Source: Pelagimonas phthalicica
Lineage (GTDB): Bacteria > Pseudomonadota > Alphaproteobacteria > Rhodobacterales > Rhodobacteraceae
DNA: 64,000 nt
NCBI RefSeq assembly: GCF_004364805.1
Contig: NZ_SOAP01000001.1
Span: 1,302,001 to 1,366,000, forward strand
Direction of reading: 5' to 3'
The notes below the pieces were generated by a model. It made no database searches. It was not told the origin of the DNA and saw only the letters and a list, made by a program, of their open reading frames with translations. The position numbers and the translations under genes are program-made. How positions within the stretch are numbered: the first letter of the stretch is position 1; every line of letters starts with the position of its first letter. Shown here in pieces: positions 17,566 to 26,136 of this stretch.

Positions 17566-18875
17566 AACGCATCTACGAGGCCGAGGCCTACAAGCCCGAC
17601 AGTGGCAGCTATTGGGCGTCAACGGTTGACCCTGAGGCTTGGCCAAGCCTTGACCAAGACCATAGCTGCGACATCGCCATCATCGGCGGCGGCTTTACCG
17701 GCTTGAATGCGGCGCTTACCTTGGCGCGGTCCGGGCGCAAGGTGGCCGTGTTTGACGCCATGCATCCGGGTTGGGGCGCATCGGGGCGCAATGGCGGGTT
17801 TTGCTGTGCCGGCGGTGCGCTGATCACCCCCGCGCGGATGGACAAGTATTTTGGCGACGGTGCGGGGGCCGATTGGCTGCGGGCCGAGGCGCAGGCCATT
17901 AATCACGTCTCGGGCCTGTTGGCCGATCATACCATCGATGCCGACACCCATTCCCAAGGCGAAACCTGTCTCGCCCATTCCAAACGCGCCTGGCGGGCGA
18001 TGCAGAAACAGGCGGCTGAAACACCGCCCAACGCCGAGGCGCAACCCCAGCTTTTGACCCGCCAAGACCTGCAGGCGCAGGGCCTAAACGGCCCTTGGCT
18101 GGGTGGCCTCACCTCGCCCAAAGGCTTTGCCCTGAACCCGATGAAATACCTCTCGGGCCTCTCCCAAGTGGTCAAATCCGCCGGGGCCGAGCTGTTCCAG
18201 AATGCCCCGGTCTCGCAAATCACGCCCCACGCCTCGGGCTGGCATCTGACCACTGGCGCGCATCAGGTGCAGGCCAAACAGGTCATCATCGCCACCAATG
18301 GCTATTCGAGCGATGACCTTCCCGACTGGCTCGGCGCGCGTTATCTGCCGGTGCAATCCCATGTCATCGTCACCCGCCCTTTGACCGAGACCGAGCAGCA
18401 AGAGGCTGGTTGGTGGTCGGACCAAATGGCCTATGACTCGCGCAATCTGTTACATTATTTCCGCCTTATGCCCGATGGCCGCTTTCTGTTTGGGATGCGC
18501 GGCGGGCTGCGCGCCACCGCCAAAAGCCAACAGGCCCTGTCACGCAAGATCCGTCAGGATTTCAACTTGATGTTTCCCGCCTGGCGCAAGGTCGAGATCA
18601 GCCATGAATGGTCTGGGCTGGTCTGCCTGATGGGTGATCTGACCCCCTTTGTCGGTCAGGTGCCCGAGGCCCCAAACCTCTACGCCACGCTTGGCTTTCA
18701 CGGCAATGGCGTGGCCATGGGCAGCTATGCCGGCCACCTGCTGGCGCAGCACCTGATCGACGGCACCGCCCTGCCCGCCACGATGGCCGCCCCGCCGGGC
18801 AAATTCCCCTTGGGCCGCTTCCGCCGCAATCTTCTCGCTCCAAGCTATTGGTTGGCCGAAACCTTTGATCTTTAA
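17562..18875 (+). CDS. puuB: FAD-dependent amine oxidoreductase, gamma-glutamylputrescine oxidase-like
   Basis: 437-aa DAO-family flavoprotein. GGGFTG at about 41-46 binds FAD, GWGASGRNGGFCCAGG matches the PuuB signature, and the C-terminal substrate/FAD segment is LGFHGNGVAMGSYAG. It overlaps potI by 4 bp, so it is made together with the polyamine importer and should act on the imported amine or its derivative. No PuuA or PuuD homologue lies in the window, so the true substrate may be a free or N-modified polyamine. The gene name is by similarity only. Confidence 0.85.
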   Translation: MKRIYEAEAYKPDSGSYWASTVDPEAWPSLDQDHSCDIAIIGGGFTGLNAALTLARSGRKVAVFDAMHPGWGASGRNGGFCCAGGALITPARMDKYFGDGAGADWLRAEAQAINHVSGLLADHTIDADTHSQGETCLAHSKRAWRAMQKQAAETPPNAEAQPQLLTRQDLQAQGLNGPWLGGLTSPKGFALNPMKYLSGLSQVVKSAGAELFQNAPVSQITPHASGWHLTTGAHQVQAKQVIIATNGYSSDDLPDWLGARYLPVQSHVIVTRPLTETEQQEAGWWSDQMAYDSRNLLHYFRLMPDGRFLFGMRGGLRATAKSQQALSRKIRQDFNLMFPAWRKVEISHEWSGLVCLMGDLTPFVGQVPEAPNLYATLGFHGNGVAMGSYAGHLLAQHLIDGTALPATMAAPPGKFPLGRFRRNLLAPSYWLAETFDL

Positions 18876-18885
18876 GGCTTGATCT

Positions 18886-19800
18886 TTAACCCTGCGGGGT
18901 CATCCCGGGCCGCGCCTTGCCGCGTTTCAGCCCCAGCTGCCGCTCGCGCCAGATGATCAACCCACCCGCCGCCATAACAATACCCGACCCGATCAGCACC
19001 ATGGCCGTCGGCACTTCGGCAAAGAACACATAGCCAAACAGAATCGCAAACAGGATCGAGGCGTAATCAAACGGGGCCAGCAACGCCGCTTCGGCATGCT
19101 TATAGGCCGAGGTCAAAAAGATCTGCGCCACGCCGCCCACAAACCCCGATGCCGCCAGCAATCCAAACCCAAACCAGCCCGGCCAGGCCCAGCCAAAAGG
19201 AATGGTCAGCAAAGACAGGCTCGTCGCGGTGAGCGAGAAAAAGAACACAATGGCCGAGGTCTCTTCGGTAGCGACAAGCTTGCGAATATGGATCTGCGCC
19301 AGGGCGCGCAGCACGGCAGAAATCAACACGCAGGCAACGCCCAACATCGCCACATCATCCAACTGATCCAGCGACAGGCGCGGCCACATCACCACGATCA
19401 CCCCGACCAGCCCCAGCCCCACCGCGCTCAGACGAAAGGCACGCAGCCTTTCGCCCAGCAAAACGGCGGCGAACAGGACCGTGAACATCGGCGCGGCATA
19501 ACCGATGGCGGTGACCTCTGGCAAAGGCAGCAAGCCCAGCGAGGCAAAGCCGAACCCCATCGCCGACACCCCAATCACCCCACGCCAGAAATGCCCCATA
19601 GGGCGCTTGACCCGGAGCCCGGTTTTCAAATCGCCGCGCAGAAACAGCCAGCCAATGATGATCGGCATGGCAAAGAAAGACCGGAAAAACACCGCCTCAC
19701 CCGGCGGCACCAGATCCGAGGTCGCCTTGATCAGGGACGCCATGATGGTGAACAGAAAAACCGCACAGAGTTTCAGCGCAATGCCGCGAAACGGGGACAT
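18886..19800 (-). CDS. DMT-superfamily (EamA) transporter
   Basis: 304-aa inner-membrane protein with about ten hydrophobic helices in two EamA repeats (first repeat from ALKLCAVFLFTIMASLIKA, second after ALAQIHIRK). Such proteins export or import small metabolites; the substrate is unknown. The ATG at 19800 has AAGGAG five bases upstream. It converges on puuB with a 10-bp gap, and a dispersed repeat element lies just upstream of it. Confidence 0.9.
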   Translation of the reverse strand: MSPFRGIALKLCAVFLFTIMASLIKATSDLVPPGEAVFFRSFFAMPIIIGWLFLRGDLKTGLRVKRPMGHFWRGVIGVSAMGFGFASLGLLPLPEVTAIGYAAPMFTVLFAAVLLGERLRAFRLSAVGLGLVGVIVVMWPRLSLDQLDDVAMLGVACVLISAVLRALAQIHIRKLVATEETSAIVFFFSLTATSLSLLTIPFGWAWPGWFGFGLLAASGFVGGVAQIFLTSAYKHAEAALLAPFDYASILFAILFGYVFFAEVPTAMVLIGSGIVMAAGGLIIWRERQLGLKRGKARPGMTPQG

Positions 19801-19867
19801 GAAAGCTCCTTGCCAAGAATGGCCGCAACCTGAGCCGATCTTGGGCACGGGTCAAGGTGAGAGGGGG

Positions 19868-19930
19868 ATGGGGCGCTGCCCCGTCCCGAGCAAGCTCGGG
19901 ACTCCCCGGGATATTTTTGGCCCAAAGAAA
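19868..19930 (+). repeat. Dispersed intergenic repeat, copy A
   Basis: Two consecutive hairpins (GGGGC-GCT-GCCCC, then GTCCCGAGCAAGCTCGGGAC) are followed by TCCCCGGGATATTTTTGG and CCCAAAGAAA. Copy B at 22129-22190 is nearly identical in opposite orientation. Copies C and D are more diverged. Confidence 0.85.
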
Positions 19931-19951
19931 CCCGAATGCCGTGACAAAAGG

Positions 19952-20335
19952 TCAGGTGGTTTCCAGACAATGGCGACGGAAGGCGCGTTTGAGCATGTCC
20001 AGCTCGGCGCGCAGCAGATCCACCTCGGCGCGGATGTCATCGCCCAGCACATCCCCCGCGATCAGCGTGAAACTGTCCAGCACCACATCCGCATTGGCAT
20101 CACTGATCAAAAAGGTTTGCACCCCTTCGCCCACCGCCTCAACCGGCACCGGAATCTGGATCACCCAGCGCCCGGCCTCCTTGGCATCGGTCAGGGTCAC
20201 GCCGCGCACCGGCATGTCGCGCAATGTCACCGAAATCTCCGGCTGCGCTGCACCTTTTTCGACGGCGGTCAGCAGACCTTCCCAAAGGCCTTCGCGAAAG
20301 CGGGTTTTGGTGAGGGAAAAGGCGCTCATTTCCAT
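19952..20335 (-). CDS. Small protein encoded with the DUF6478 gene, unknown function
   Basis: 127 aa, no signal peptide or membrane segment. The N-terminus (MEMSAFSLTKTRFREGLWEGLL) is amphipathic. The middle is beta-rich (ISVTLRDMPVRGVTLT, WVIQIPVPVEAV) and the C-terminus (about 98-127, LRAELDMLKRAFRRHCLE) is a probable coiled-coil helix. The ATG at 20335 follows AGGAG. It starts 10 bp after the DUF6478 stop, so the two form an operon and probably work together. I recognise no family. Confidence 0.8.
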   Translation of the reverse strand: MEMSAFSLTKTRFREGLWEGLLTAVEKGAAQPEISVTLRDMPVRGVTLTDAKEAGRWVIQIPVPVEAVGEGVQTFLISDANADVVLDSFTLIAGDVLGDDIRAEVDLLRAELDMLKRAFRRHCLETT

Positions 20336-20345
20336 GTCTCTCCTG

Positions 20346-21119
20346 TTACAGCTCCGCCCGCTTGCGACGGCTAAAGGTGAGATCCCGCAGGATCACCTGG
20401 TTCATCTGAGGGCCTTCGAAAATCAGATCCAGCCACATCTTTTCCACCCGCTTTTCGTTCAGCTTGGTATAGGCCAGATCAAATTCGACGACGATATCTT
20501 CTTCGTTCAGGGGCAGTTCGCGCACGATCTGCTCGGTATTGGGGCCGTGCTTGATGTTCAGCCGCGCAAAAATCTCCAGCGGTTTCTCCATCTCAACGAT
20601 GGTTTCAATGCGGATCAGATGTTTGCGCAGCAACCCCGCGCTCGCCTCTTCGGGCAGGTCAATCGCCAGCGACAGGTAAGAGCCGTCAAAGCGGAACACA
20701 TCCATGCGCAAGCCAAAGGCGGCCAGATCCTCTTCGCGCATATTGCGGATCTGGCGCAGGGTCAGTTCCGAATGCTGGCAATCGTGAAACAGCGTCGCCT
20801 CTTTGCCCAGCATGGATTTTGACTGCACCGAGGAAATCCCGGGAACGGGAAGCGGGCCACACCACAGTTCGGGCCGCCAGGCCCAATCGGCATCCGCCGG
20901 CCGTGGGAAAGACTGATTCCCGATATAGGGAAGCGCAAGGCGTGAGTCAGCCACGTGAATGAGTTCATCGAGCTGATGCTTGAGCTTACGCGCCCGCACA
21001 CGTTGGTTGCGCAATTCGACCAGATCGGTATCCGCCGCAGCCCGGGCCGCACGCGACCAGCGGCGCAGCGCGCCATGCTCTAACGAGCGGTCCAGCCAAC
21101 CTTGTTTTTCGCCACCCAT
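20346..21119 (-). CDS. DUF6478 family protein
   Basis: 257-aa soluble protein of a family I recognise from Rhodobacterales as DUF6478, function unknown. Typical segments are RNQRVRARKLKHQLDELIHVA, DWAWRPELWCGPL, TLFHDCQHSELTLRQIRN, EDLAAFGLRMDVFRFDGSYLSLAIDLP and RLNIKHGPNTEQIVRELPL. Dense acidic and basic runs and a beta-rich C-terminal half (FDLAYTKLNEKRVEKMWLDLIFEGP) suggest a protein- or carbohydrate-binding fold, but that is a guess. The ATG at 21119 was preferred over an upstream TTG at 21191 because similarity begins near it. Confidence 0.8.
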   Translation of the reverse strand: MGGEKQGWLDRSLEHGALRRWSRAARAAADTDLVELRNQRVRARKLKHQLDELIHVADSRLALPYIGNQSFPRPADADWAWRPELWCGPLPVPGISSVQSKSMLGKEATLFHDCQHSELTLRQIRNMREEDLAAFGLRMDVFRFDGSYLSLAIDLPEEASAGLLRKHLIRIETIVEMEKPLEIFARLNIKHGPNTEQIVRELPLNEEDIVVEFDLAYTKLNEKRVEKMWLDLIFEGPQMNQVILRDLTFSRRKRAEL

Positions 21120-21214
21120 AGAATGCCCCGATTTGCCGTTCTCATCCCAGCCAAGCCGACTGTTTCGCCGCCAAAACGCAGCGAAACCCAAGCCTGATCA
21201 TAGTATGGCAAATC

Positions 21215-21934
21215 TTAACGGCCGAATAAACGGTCCAATAGCGCGTTTTGCTGTGGTTTTTTGCGCTTGGTCGGTTTTGCCGCGCCACTTGGGCTCAGCG
21301 AGGCGACTTTGTTATGCAGCTTGCGCAGCATCCCACCGCCATGCGCCCCGGCATAGGGGCTGCCCTTGGGCGCATAAAGCGCCAGCCCAACCAGCCGATC
21401 CCCTTGCAAAAACGCGCCGCGCCAATGCCGCTTATCGCCGCCCTCCAGCAGGGCATCACCGCCACCATCCAGGTTGGCAACAACAAAACCCTCACCAGTC
21501 TCCCCCCCCAGCAAAGGGGCCTTGGCGGTAAAGGCCAGCTCGCGCGGGGTCGGCAGGTCCGAGGCACCGCCCTTGGGGCCAACCGTAACAGTGATCAGGA
21601 CAGGCTCAACCGCTTGACCTACCTTGCCATCAGACAGGATGTGACAGGAGGCAATCAGGGCAAACCCCCGGTCGCGCTTGTTCTCGATGGTCACCGGATC
21701 CAGACAATAACCCTCAGGCCCGGCCACAATCACATCGCCGCCCACCAGACGCGCCCGCGCCAAAGGCAGTTGGGTCTTGGCTGGTTTGGCATCACTTTCC
21801 GAGGTTTTGGGGGCCATAAGGCCAGACAGGAAACCGCCGGTTTTTGCAGGTTTGCCCTGATCCGGATTTGAGGCTGGCAAGCCGCCACAAGCTGACACAA
21901 AACCCGCCAAAACCAGACCTGCAAGGACCCGCAT
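21215..21934 (-). CDS. Putative lipoprotein, unknown function
   Basis: About 239 aa. The N-terminus MRVLAGLVLAGFVSAC is a lipoprotein signal with lipobox VSAC, giving a lipidated Cys near residue 16. A Pro/Lys-rich tether follows (about 20-55). A globular region has two Cys (GYCLDPVTIENKRDRGFALIASCHIL) that could form a disulfide, and the C-terminus is strongly basic and ends ALLDRLFGR. ATGs at 21940 and 21943 are alternatives; 21934 has GAAGGG at 9 nt. It precedes the DUF6478 pair on the same strand with a 95-bp gap. Confidence 0.75.
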   Translation of the reverse strand: MRVLAGLVLAGFVSACGGLPASNPDQGKPAKTGGFLSGLMAPKTSESDAKPAKTQLPLARARLVGGDVIVAGPEGYCLDPVTIENKRDRGFALIASCHILSDGKVGQAVEPVLITVTVGPKGGASDLPTPRELAFTAKAPLLGGETGEGFVVANLDGGGDALLEGGDKRHWRGAFLQGDRLVGLALYAPKGSPYAGAHGGGMLRKLHNKVASLSPSGAAKPTKRKKPQQNALLDRLFGR

Positions 21935-21943
21935 TCTCATCAT

Positions 21944-22464
21944 CCCTTCACCCTTCACCAAAACCAGAAACAGCCCATGTGATCTCACCTATCAACGAGC
22001 GCCCGCGGTGGTGTTCTATCGGGAATAGCGAAGCCCATCCAAGGGGACAAGATGAAACAAATACCGCTTCCGCGCCCATCACCCGCCCAACCCGACGCAG
22101 CCCCATCCCAAAACACGCAGCCCCATGCTTCTTCTTGGTCCAAATACTCCGGGGAGTCCCGAGCTTGCTCGGGGCGGGGCAGCGCCCCAAATCGCCGCCA
22201 AACTGGGGTAAATTAACACTTATGAATCGGATTTAACCAAAAACTTTGCCCGGCACATCGCAAGCGCCCCAATGCCCGGCCAATCTCCCCCAAACAACGC
22301 CAGAATCGGACAGATTGGCCAAATCGCCCCTCTCAGCACCCCGTGACACCCCGGGGCAATCTCTACAAAACAGCGGGCGTTTTGTACCAATACCCCCGTT
22401 GCACAAAAGGCGCGCGATCCGTTACCGGCACCGCACGCCTTCTTAATACGCTTCCGTCAGAGGC
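21944..22464. other. Intergenic region with repeat copy B
   Basis: About 520 bp without a supportable gene. It contains repeat copy B at 22129-22190. The rest (22191-22464) is C-rich, low-complexity intergenic sequence with no hairpin followed by a T run. Confidence 0.6.
22129..22190 (-). repeat. Dispersed intergenic repeat, copy B
   Basis: Inverted counterpart of copy A: after reverse complement it contains GGGGCGCTGCCCCG, CCCGAGCAAGCTCGGGAC and TCCCCGGAGTATTTGG in the same order. Copies A and B face each other around the DUF6478-lipoprotein genes. Confidence 0.85.
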
Positions 22465-23421
22465 TCAGAGATAGTCCCAAGTCGCTGGTGTAAAGCGATA
22501 GGCCTCGCCGGATTTCTCGACATAGCCAACACCCGGGAATGGCATATGCATGCCCGCGATCTTCTGGTCGCCTTTCACCAGCGAGGCAAACAGATCCGCC
22601 CGCGTTTTCGCCGCCAATTCCTGATCCGTGTCAAAGCCAATGGTGACTTCGGGATGGGTCATCTGCACATGGCTCACATGCACAATATCGCCCCAAATCA
22701 ACAGGCTGTCCCCGGCACTTTCCAGCATAACCCCTTGATGTCCAAGGGTATGTCCCGGCATCGGGCGACCAACTAAACCCGGGGCTAGATCAGCCTCGCC
22801 CTCGACAATGCGCAGCCGATCCTGATAGGCGGCAATGACGCCCATGGCCAGATCAAAAGCCCCACGGAAATTCTCCGGGGCCTGGGCCTGAATGTCTTTC
22901 GAGGTCCAGAAATCCACATCCGCCTTGGTCACCACCAGTTCGGCATTGGGATAAAGCGCCGCGCCATCCGCAATCGCCCCGCCAATATGATCGCCATGCA
23001 TATGCGTGACAATCAGCTTGGAAACGTCACCAGGCTGCACCCCTAAGGCACTCAAAACACTTGGCAAATCCCCCAAGGTCGGCCCAAAGACAGCCCCAGT
23101 CCCCGCATCAATCAGCCAGTTTTCACCACCCGATTGCACCAGATAAGCGTTCACCGCGGCGCGGAAGTTGGCCGGGTCCTGATGACCGGCGACCAGCAAT
23201 TGCGCAATCGTCTCCTGATCCGCGCCCTGCAGCATATTCAGCGGCATGTTAAAGTAACCATCTGAAATGGCTGTCACAATCATGTCGCCAATTTTGAATT
23301 TCTGGGCGGCAACCACCTGTGTCCCATGCCCATCCGCCATAACGGCAATGGGAACGATACCGGCGGTGGCGGTCAAGGCCGCTGCGGCGGGAAAAGTCTT
23401 GAGAAAAGTACGGCGTTTCAT
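22465..23421 (-). CDS. MBL-fold metallohydrolase with Tat-type signal
   Basis: 318 aa. The N-terminus MKRRTFLKTFPAAAALTATAG is a twin-arginine signal (RRTFLK), so the folded enzyme is probably exported to the periplasm. The metallo-beta-lactamase zinc motif is HMHGDH (about 139-144), with later ligands in PMPGHTLGH and a GMHMPFPG segment. Relatives include lactonases and other hydrolases; the substrate is unknown. It is divergent from the YciI gene. Confidence 0.88.
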   Translation of the reverse strand: MKRRTFLKTFPAAAALTATAGIVPIAVMADGHGTQVVAAQKFKIGDMIVTAISDGYFNMPLNMLQGADQETIAQLLVAGHQDPANFRAAVNAYLVQSGGENWLIDAGTGAVFGPTLGDLPSVLSALGVQPGDVSKLIVTHMHGDHIGGAIADGAALYPNAELVVTKADVDFWTSKDIQAQAPENFRGAFDLAMGVIAAYQDRLRIVEGEADLAPGLVGRPMPGHTLGHQGVMLESAGDSLLIWGDIVHVSHVQMTHPEVTIGFDTDQELAAKTRADLFASLVKGDQKIAGMHMPFPGVGYVEKSGEAYRFTPATWDYL

Positions 23422-23591
23422 GGCAGTGTCCTTCTGCGTGAATTCACGGCCAACAACCTAGAGCATTGTGCGATTCGGGAAAGGACAACCGGGCAACTCT
23501 TTTGTGATCATCTGGGATAAGTGCCGCGAGCATCTGGCTCTATGGCCCTTGCCCTCTCGCGCGTAGCCTCTTGAAAACAGGAGGATAAAGG

Positions 23592-23891
23592 ATGACCCGC
23601 TGGGCCGTGATTTTCAAAGACCACCCCGATATGATGGCAATCCGCGCGGATAAATCCCGCCGCGATGCCCATGTCGCCTATGTCAAAGCCCACCCCGAAT
23701 TGCTGATCGGCGGCGGCTTGCGCCCGGATGCCGGGGCGGATTTCTGCGGTGCGCTTTGGATCGTGGAACTGGACAGCAAAGCCAAGGTCGAGGTCCTGAT
23801 CTCTGCCGATCCGTTCTACGTCCCCGAACTTCGCAATTACGAGATTTTTGCATGGGGCAAAATTCTCGAAGATCAAAGCGCTGTTCTCTAG
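23592..23891 (+). CDS. YciI family protein
   Basis: 99-aa YCII-related protein, a small ferredoxin-like fold with no firm enzymatic role in general. WAVIFKDHPDMMAIRADKSRRDAHVAYVKAHP carries the conserved Arg/His-Asp region, and ADPFYVPELRNYEIFAWGK is the family C-terminal motif. GAGGATAAAGG precedes the ATG. The TAG stop (23889-23891) coincides exactly with the left end of a MITE-like element, so the insertion probably defined the present C-terminus. Confidence 0.9.
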   Translation: MTRWAVIFKDHPDMMAIRADKSRRDAHVAYVKAHPELLIGGGLRPDAGADFCGALWIVELDSKAKVEVLISADPFYVPELRNYEIFAWGKILEDQSAVL

Positions 23892-24201
23892 GGTCAGGAC
23901 CCATCAATTCACAATGCTCAGCATGGAAAAATACGTGTTATCAGAGGCTTGAATTTCGCAGACAAGGCTGGTTGCCTTGGCAAGAAAATAGAGCCGCTGA
24001 GAGCGTGTATTTCTCCATGCCCGTCCTCCCGAAGGGAGGCCAACTGGTATTAGCGCGCTTCTGGCGCGACGGGTTCGCCGGATTTTGCCCCAACCTGCGT
24101 TATATACCCTTGAAATAGAACCACTATTCCTGCGGGCATATGCCTGGTCTGGAACAAAATCTGGCGAACTGAGCGTTGTGAATTGATGGGTTCTGACCCT
24201 A
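23889..24201. mobile_element. 313-bp MITE-like element with 33-bp terminal inverted repeats
   Basis: Terminal repeats at 23889-23921 and 24169-24201 match at 31 of 33 positions (TAGGGTCAG, ACCCATCAATTCACAA, GCTCAG segments). They are bounded by TA, or by CTAG/CTAA if read as a 4-bp target site. A second nested inverted repeat (23921-23948 with 23993-24020, 22 of 28) and smaller hairpins (CAAGGC/GCCTTG, CCTCCC/GGGAGG) lie inside. No transposase is encoded. It looks like a non-autonomous derivative of a DDE insertion sequence, possibly the IS5 or IS630 family. Confidence 0.85.
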
Positions 24202-24259
24202 ACAGAATAAACGCCCGAATTTCGGCGGCGGCCCGTGTCTGGCATGTTAGAACACCCTC

Positions 24260-25327
24260 ATGTTGTTCAAGCTTCCCGATCCCGACACCCTGTATCAGGC
24301 CCTTTTGGACCGCGACCCGACCTATGACGGGCGCGCCTATGTTGGTGTGTCCAGCACCGGTGTCTTTTGTCGACTGACCTGCCCGGCCCGCAAGCCGAAA
24401 CGCGAAAATTGCACGTTTTATGAAAGCGTTGCGGATTGTATCGAGGCCGGGTTTCGCCCCTGCAAACGCTGCCACCCCCTGCTGGCCGAAGCCGAGGCTG
24501 ACCCGGCAATCAAGGTGCTGTTGGACGCCCTTGAAAACCGCCCCGCCTATCGCTGGAAAGAGGCCGATGTCGCGCGACTGGGCTTTGATCCGTCAACAAT
24601 CCGTCGCAGCTTTAAACGCCATTTTGGCATGACCTTTCTGGAAATGGCGCGGCAAAGGCGCATTCGCGAAGGCTTTGAAACCATCGCCGGGGGCGGCGCA
24701 GTGATTGAGGCGCAGTTGGATGCGGGCTTTGACTCGCCCAGCGCCTTTCGCGACGCCTTTGCCAAACTGCTGGGTCGCGCACCTGGCACCCTGTCCCGCC
24801 AACCGCTTTTGTTTGCCGATTGGATTCCCACAGCCCTTGGCGACATGATCGCCGTGACCAGCAAGACTGAACTGCATCTGCTCGAATTTCTCGAACGCAA
24901 GGCCCTGCCGACCGAGCTGAAAAAACTGAACAAGTTTGCCAAGGGCGAAATCGGCATTGGCAAGACCGAGATCTCGGCGCAAATCGCTGAGGAACTGGCG
25001 GGCTTTTTCGCAGGCACCAAAGCCACGTTCGAAACGCCCCTCGCCTATCACGGGTCAGACTTCACGCGCGAGGTCTGGCACGCGCTCCGGCGCATTCCCG
25101 CAGGTGAAACCCTCAGCTATTCCGAATTGGCCCAACAGATGGGCAAGCCCAGCGCCACCCGCGCCGTGGCCCGCGCCAACGGGGCCAATCAAATTGCACT
25201 GGTCATCCCCTGTCATCGGGTGCTTGGCGCGGATGGATCGCTGACCGGATATGGCGGCGGGTTGTGGCGCAAACAGAAGCTATTGGAAATTGAACGGCAA
25301 TATCTGCCACAGAGGGAGAGGACATGA
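24260..25327 (+). CDS. ada: Bifunctional Ada: DNA-repair methyltransferase and regulator
   Basis: 355-aa Ada protein of the adaptive response to alkylation damage. The N-terminal zinc domain has Cys37, Cys41, Cys68 and Cys71 (GVFCRLTCPARKP and FRPCKRCHP); Cys37 is the expected methylphosphotriester acceptor. An AraC-type helix-turn-helix follows (about 85-180, including FKRHFGMTFLEMARQRRI). The C-terminal O6-methylguanine methyltransferase domain has its acceptor Cys318 in PCHRV. All key residues are present. The only upstream space is 58 bp right of the MITE, so the insertion may have displaced its original promoter region. It overlaps the next gene by 4 bp. Confidence 0.95.
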   Translation: MLFKLPDPDTLYQALLDRDPTYDGRAYVGVSSTGVFCRLTCPARKPKRENCTFYESVADCIEAGFRPCKRCHPLLAEAEADPAIKVLLDALENRPAYRWKEADVARLGFDPSTIRRSFKRHFGMTFLEMARQRRIREGFETIAGGGAVIEAQLDAGFDSPSAFRDAFAKLLGRAPGTLSRQPLLFADWIPTALGDMIAVTSKTELHLLEFLERKALPTELKKLNKFAKGEIGIGKTEISAQIAEELAGFFAGTKATFETPLAYHGSDFTREVWHALRRIPAGETLSYSELAQQMGKPSATRAVARANGANQIALVIPCHRVLGADGSLTGYGGGLWRKQKLLEIERQYLPQRERT

Positions 25328-26079
25328 CCCAAGTAGAAAAGGCGCAGATCTTCAAAGGCTTGCATAAAAAGGGTGACCCGGTTGTTCTGTATAACATCTG
25401 GGATGCGGGCGGAGCGCAAGCCTTGGCAAAAGAGGGAGCTAAGGCCATCGCCACCGGCAGTTGGTCAGTTGCTGCCGCACAAGGCTATCCAGATGGCGAG
25501 ATGCTCCCAATGGACCTGCTCTTGTGTATCGCTGAGCGCATCGTGGCCAGCACCGAGCTGCCAGTGACGATTGATTTTGAGGGTGGGTATGCGGTTGATC
25601 CTGAACCTTTGGCCGAAAATATCCGCCAATTGATCGAGACCGGCGCTGTGGGTTTGAATTTCGAAGACCGTATCGTGCAAGGCGAAGGTTTGTACCCGCT
25701 CGAACAACAGGCCAAGCGCATCGCGGCCATTCGCGCCCAGGCCGATGCTCAAGCTGTGCCTTTCTTTATCAATGCCCGCACCGATTTGTTTCTCAGAGAA
25801 AATCCAGAGGATCACGCCGCCCAGATTGAAGAGGCATTGGAGCGCGCGAGCGCATATAAGGAGGCTGGAGCCGATGGGTTCTTTGTACCAGGTCTTACAG
25901 AGCCTGATTTGATTGCGCAGATCGTCGAAGGCACAGATCTGCCCGCCAATGTGATGATGCGCGGTATTCCTACGGTTCAATCCGTCGCTGAGCTAGGTGT
26001 TGCACGTGCCAGCTATGGCCCAATCCCATACTTTGACGCGCTTGGCGACCTGACAACTCGCTACAGGACCATCACATAA
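25324..26079 (+). CDS. Isocitrate lyase/PEP mutase superfamily protein
   Basis: 251 aa, TIM-barrel fold. YNIWDAGGAQALAKEGAKAIATGS, VTIDFEGGY, GLNFEDRI and FFINARTDLF follow the order of the PEP mutase/oxaloacetate decarboxylase-like branch. However, the isocitrate-lyase KKCGH motif is absent, so the reaction cannot be named. It is translationally coupled to ada (ATGA), an arrangement that places it in the alkylation operon without explaining its role. Confidence 0.85.
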   Translation: MTQVEKAQIFKGLHKKGDPVVLYNIWDAGGAQALAKEGAKAIATGSWSVAAAQGYPDGEMLPMDLLLCIAERIVASTELPVTIDFEGGYAVDPEPLAENIRQLIETGAVGLNFEDRIVQGEGLYPLEQQAKRIAAIRAQADAQAVPFFINARTDLFLRENPEDHAAQIEEALERASAYKEAGADGFFVPGLTEPDLIAQIVEGTDLPANVMMRGIPTVQSVAELGVARASYGPIPYFDALGDLTTRYRTIT

Positions 26080-26080
26080 A

Positions 26081-26118
26081 GAAAACGCCCTGCGGAGCCG
26101 ATCCGCAGGGCGTTTGTT
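26081..26118. terminator. Bidirectional terminator
   Basis: A 13-bp perfect stem (AACGCCCTGCGGA at 26084-26096 with TCCGCAGGGCGTT at 26102-26114) has an A-rich left flank and a T-rich right flank. It sits between convergent genes and can end both transcripts. Confidence 0.93.
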
Positions 26119-26136
26119 TTGGCTTGTCGCGGCAGC

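Noticed and set aside
23904-24245. 113-codon minus-strand frame spanning the MITE
   Set aside because: It runs through the terminal repeats and hairpins and has no transposase motif; the element appears non-coding.
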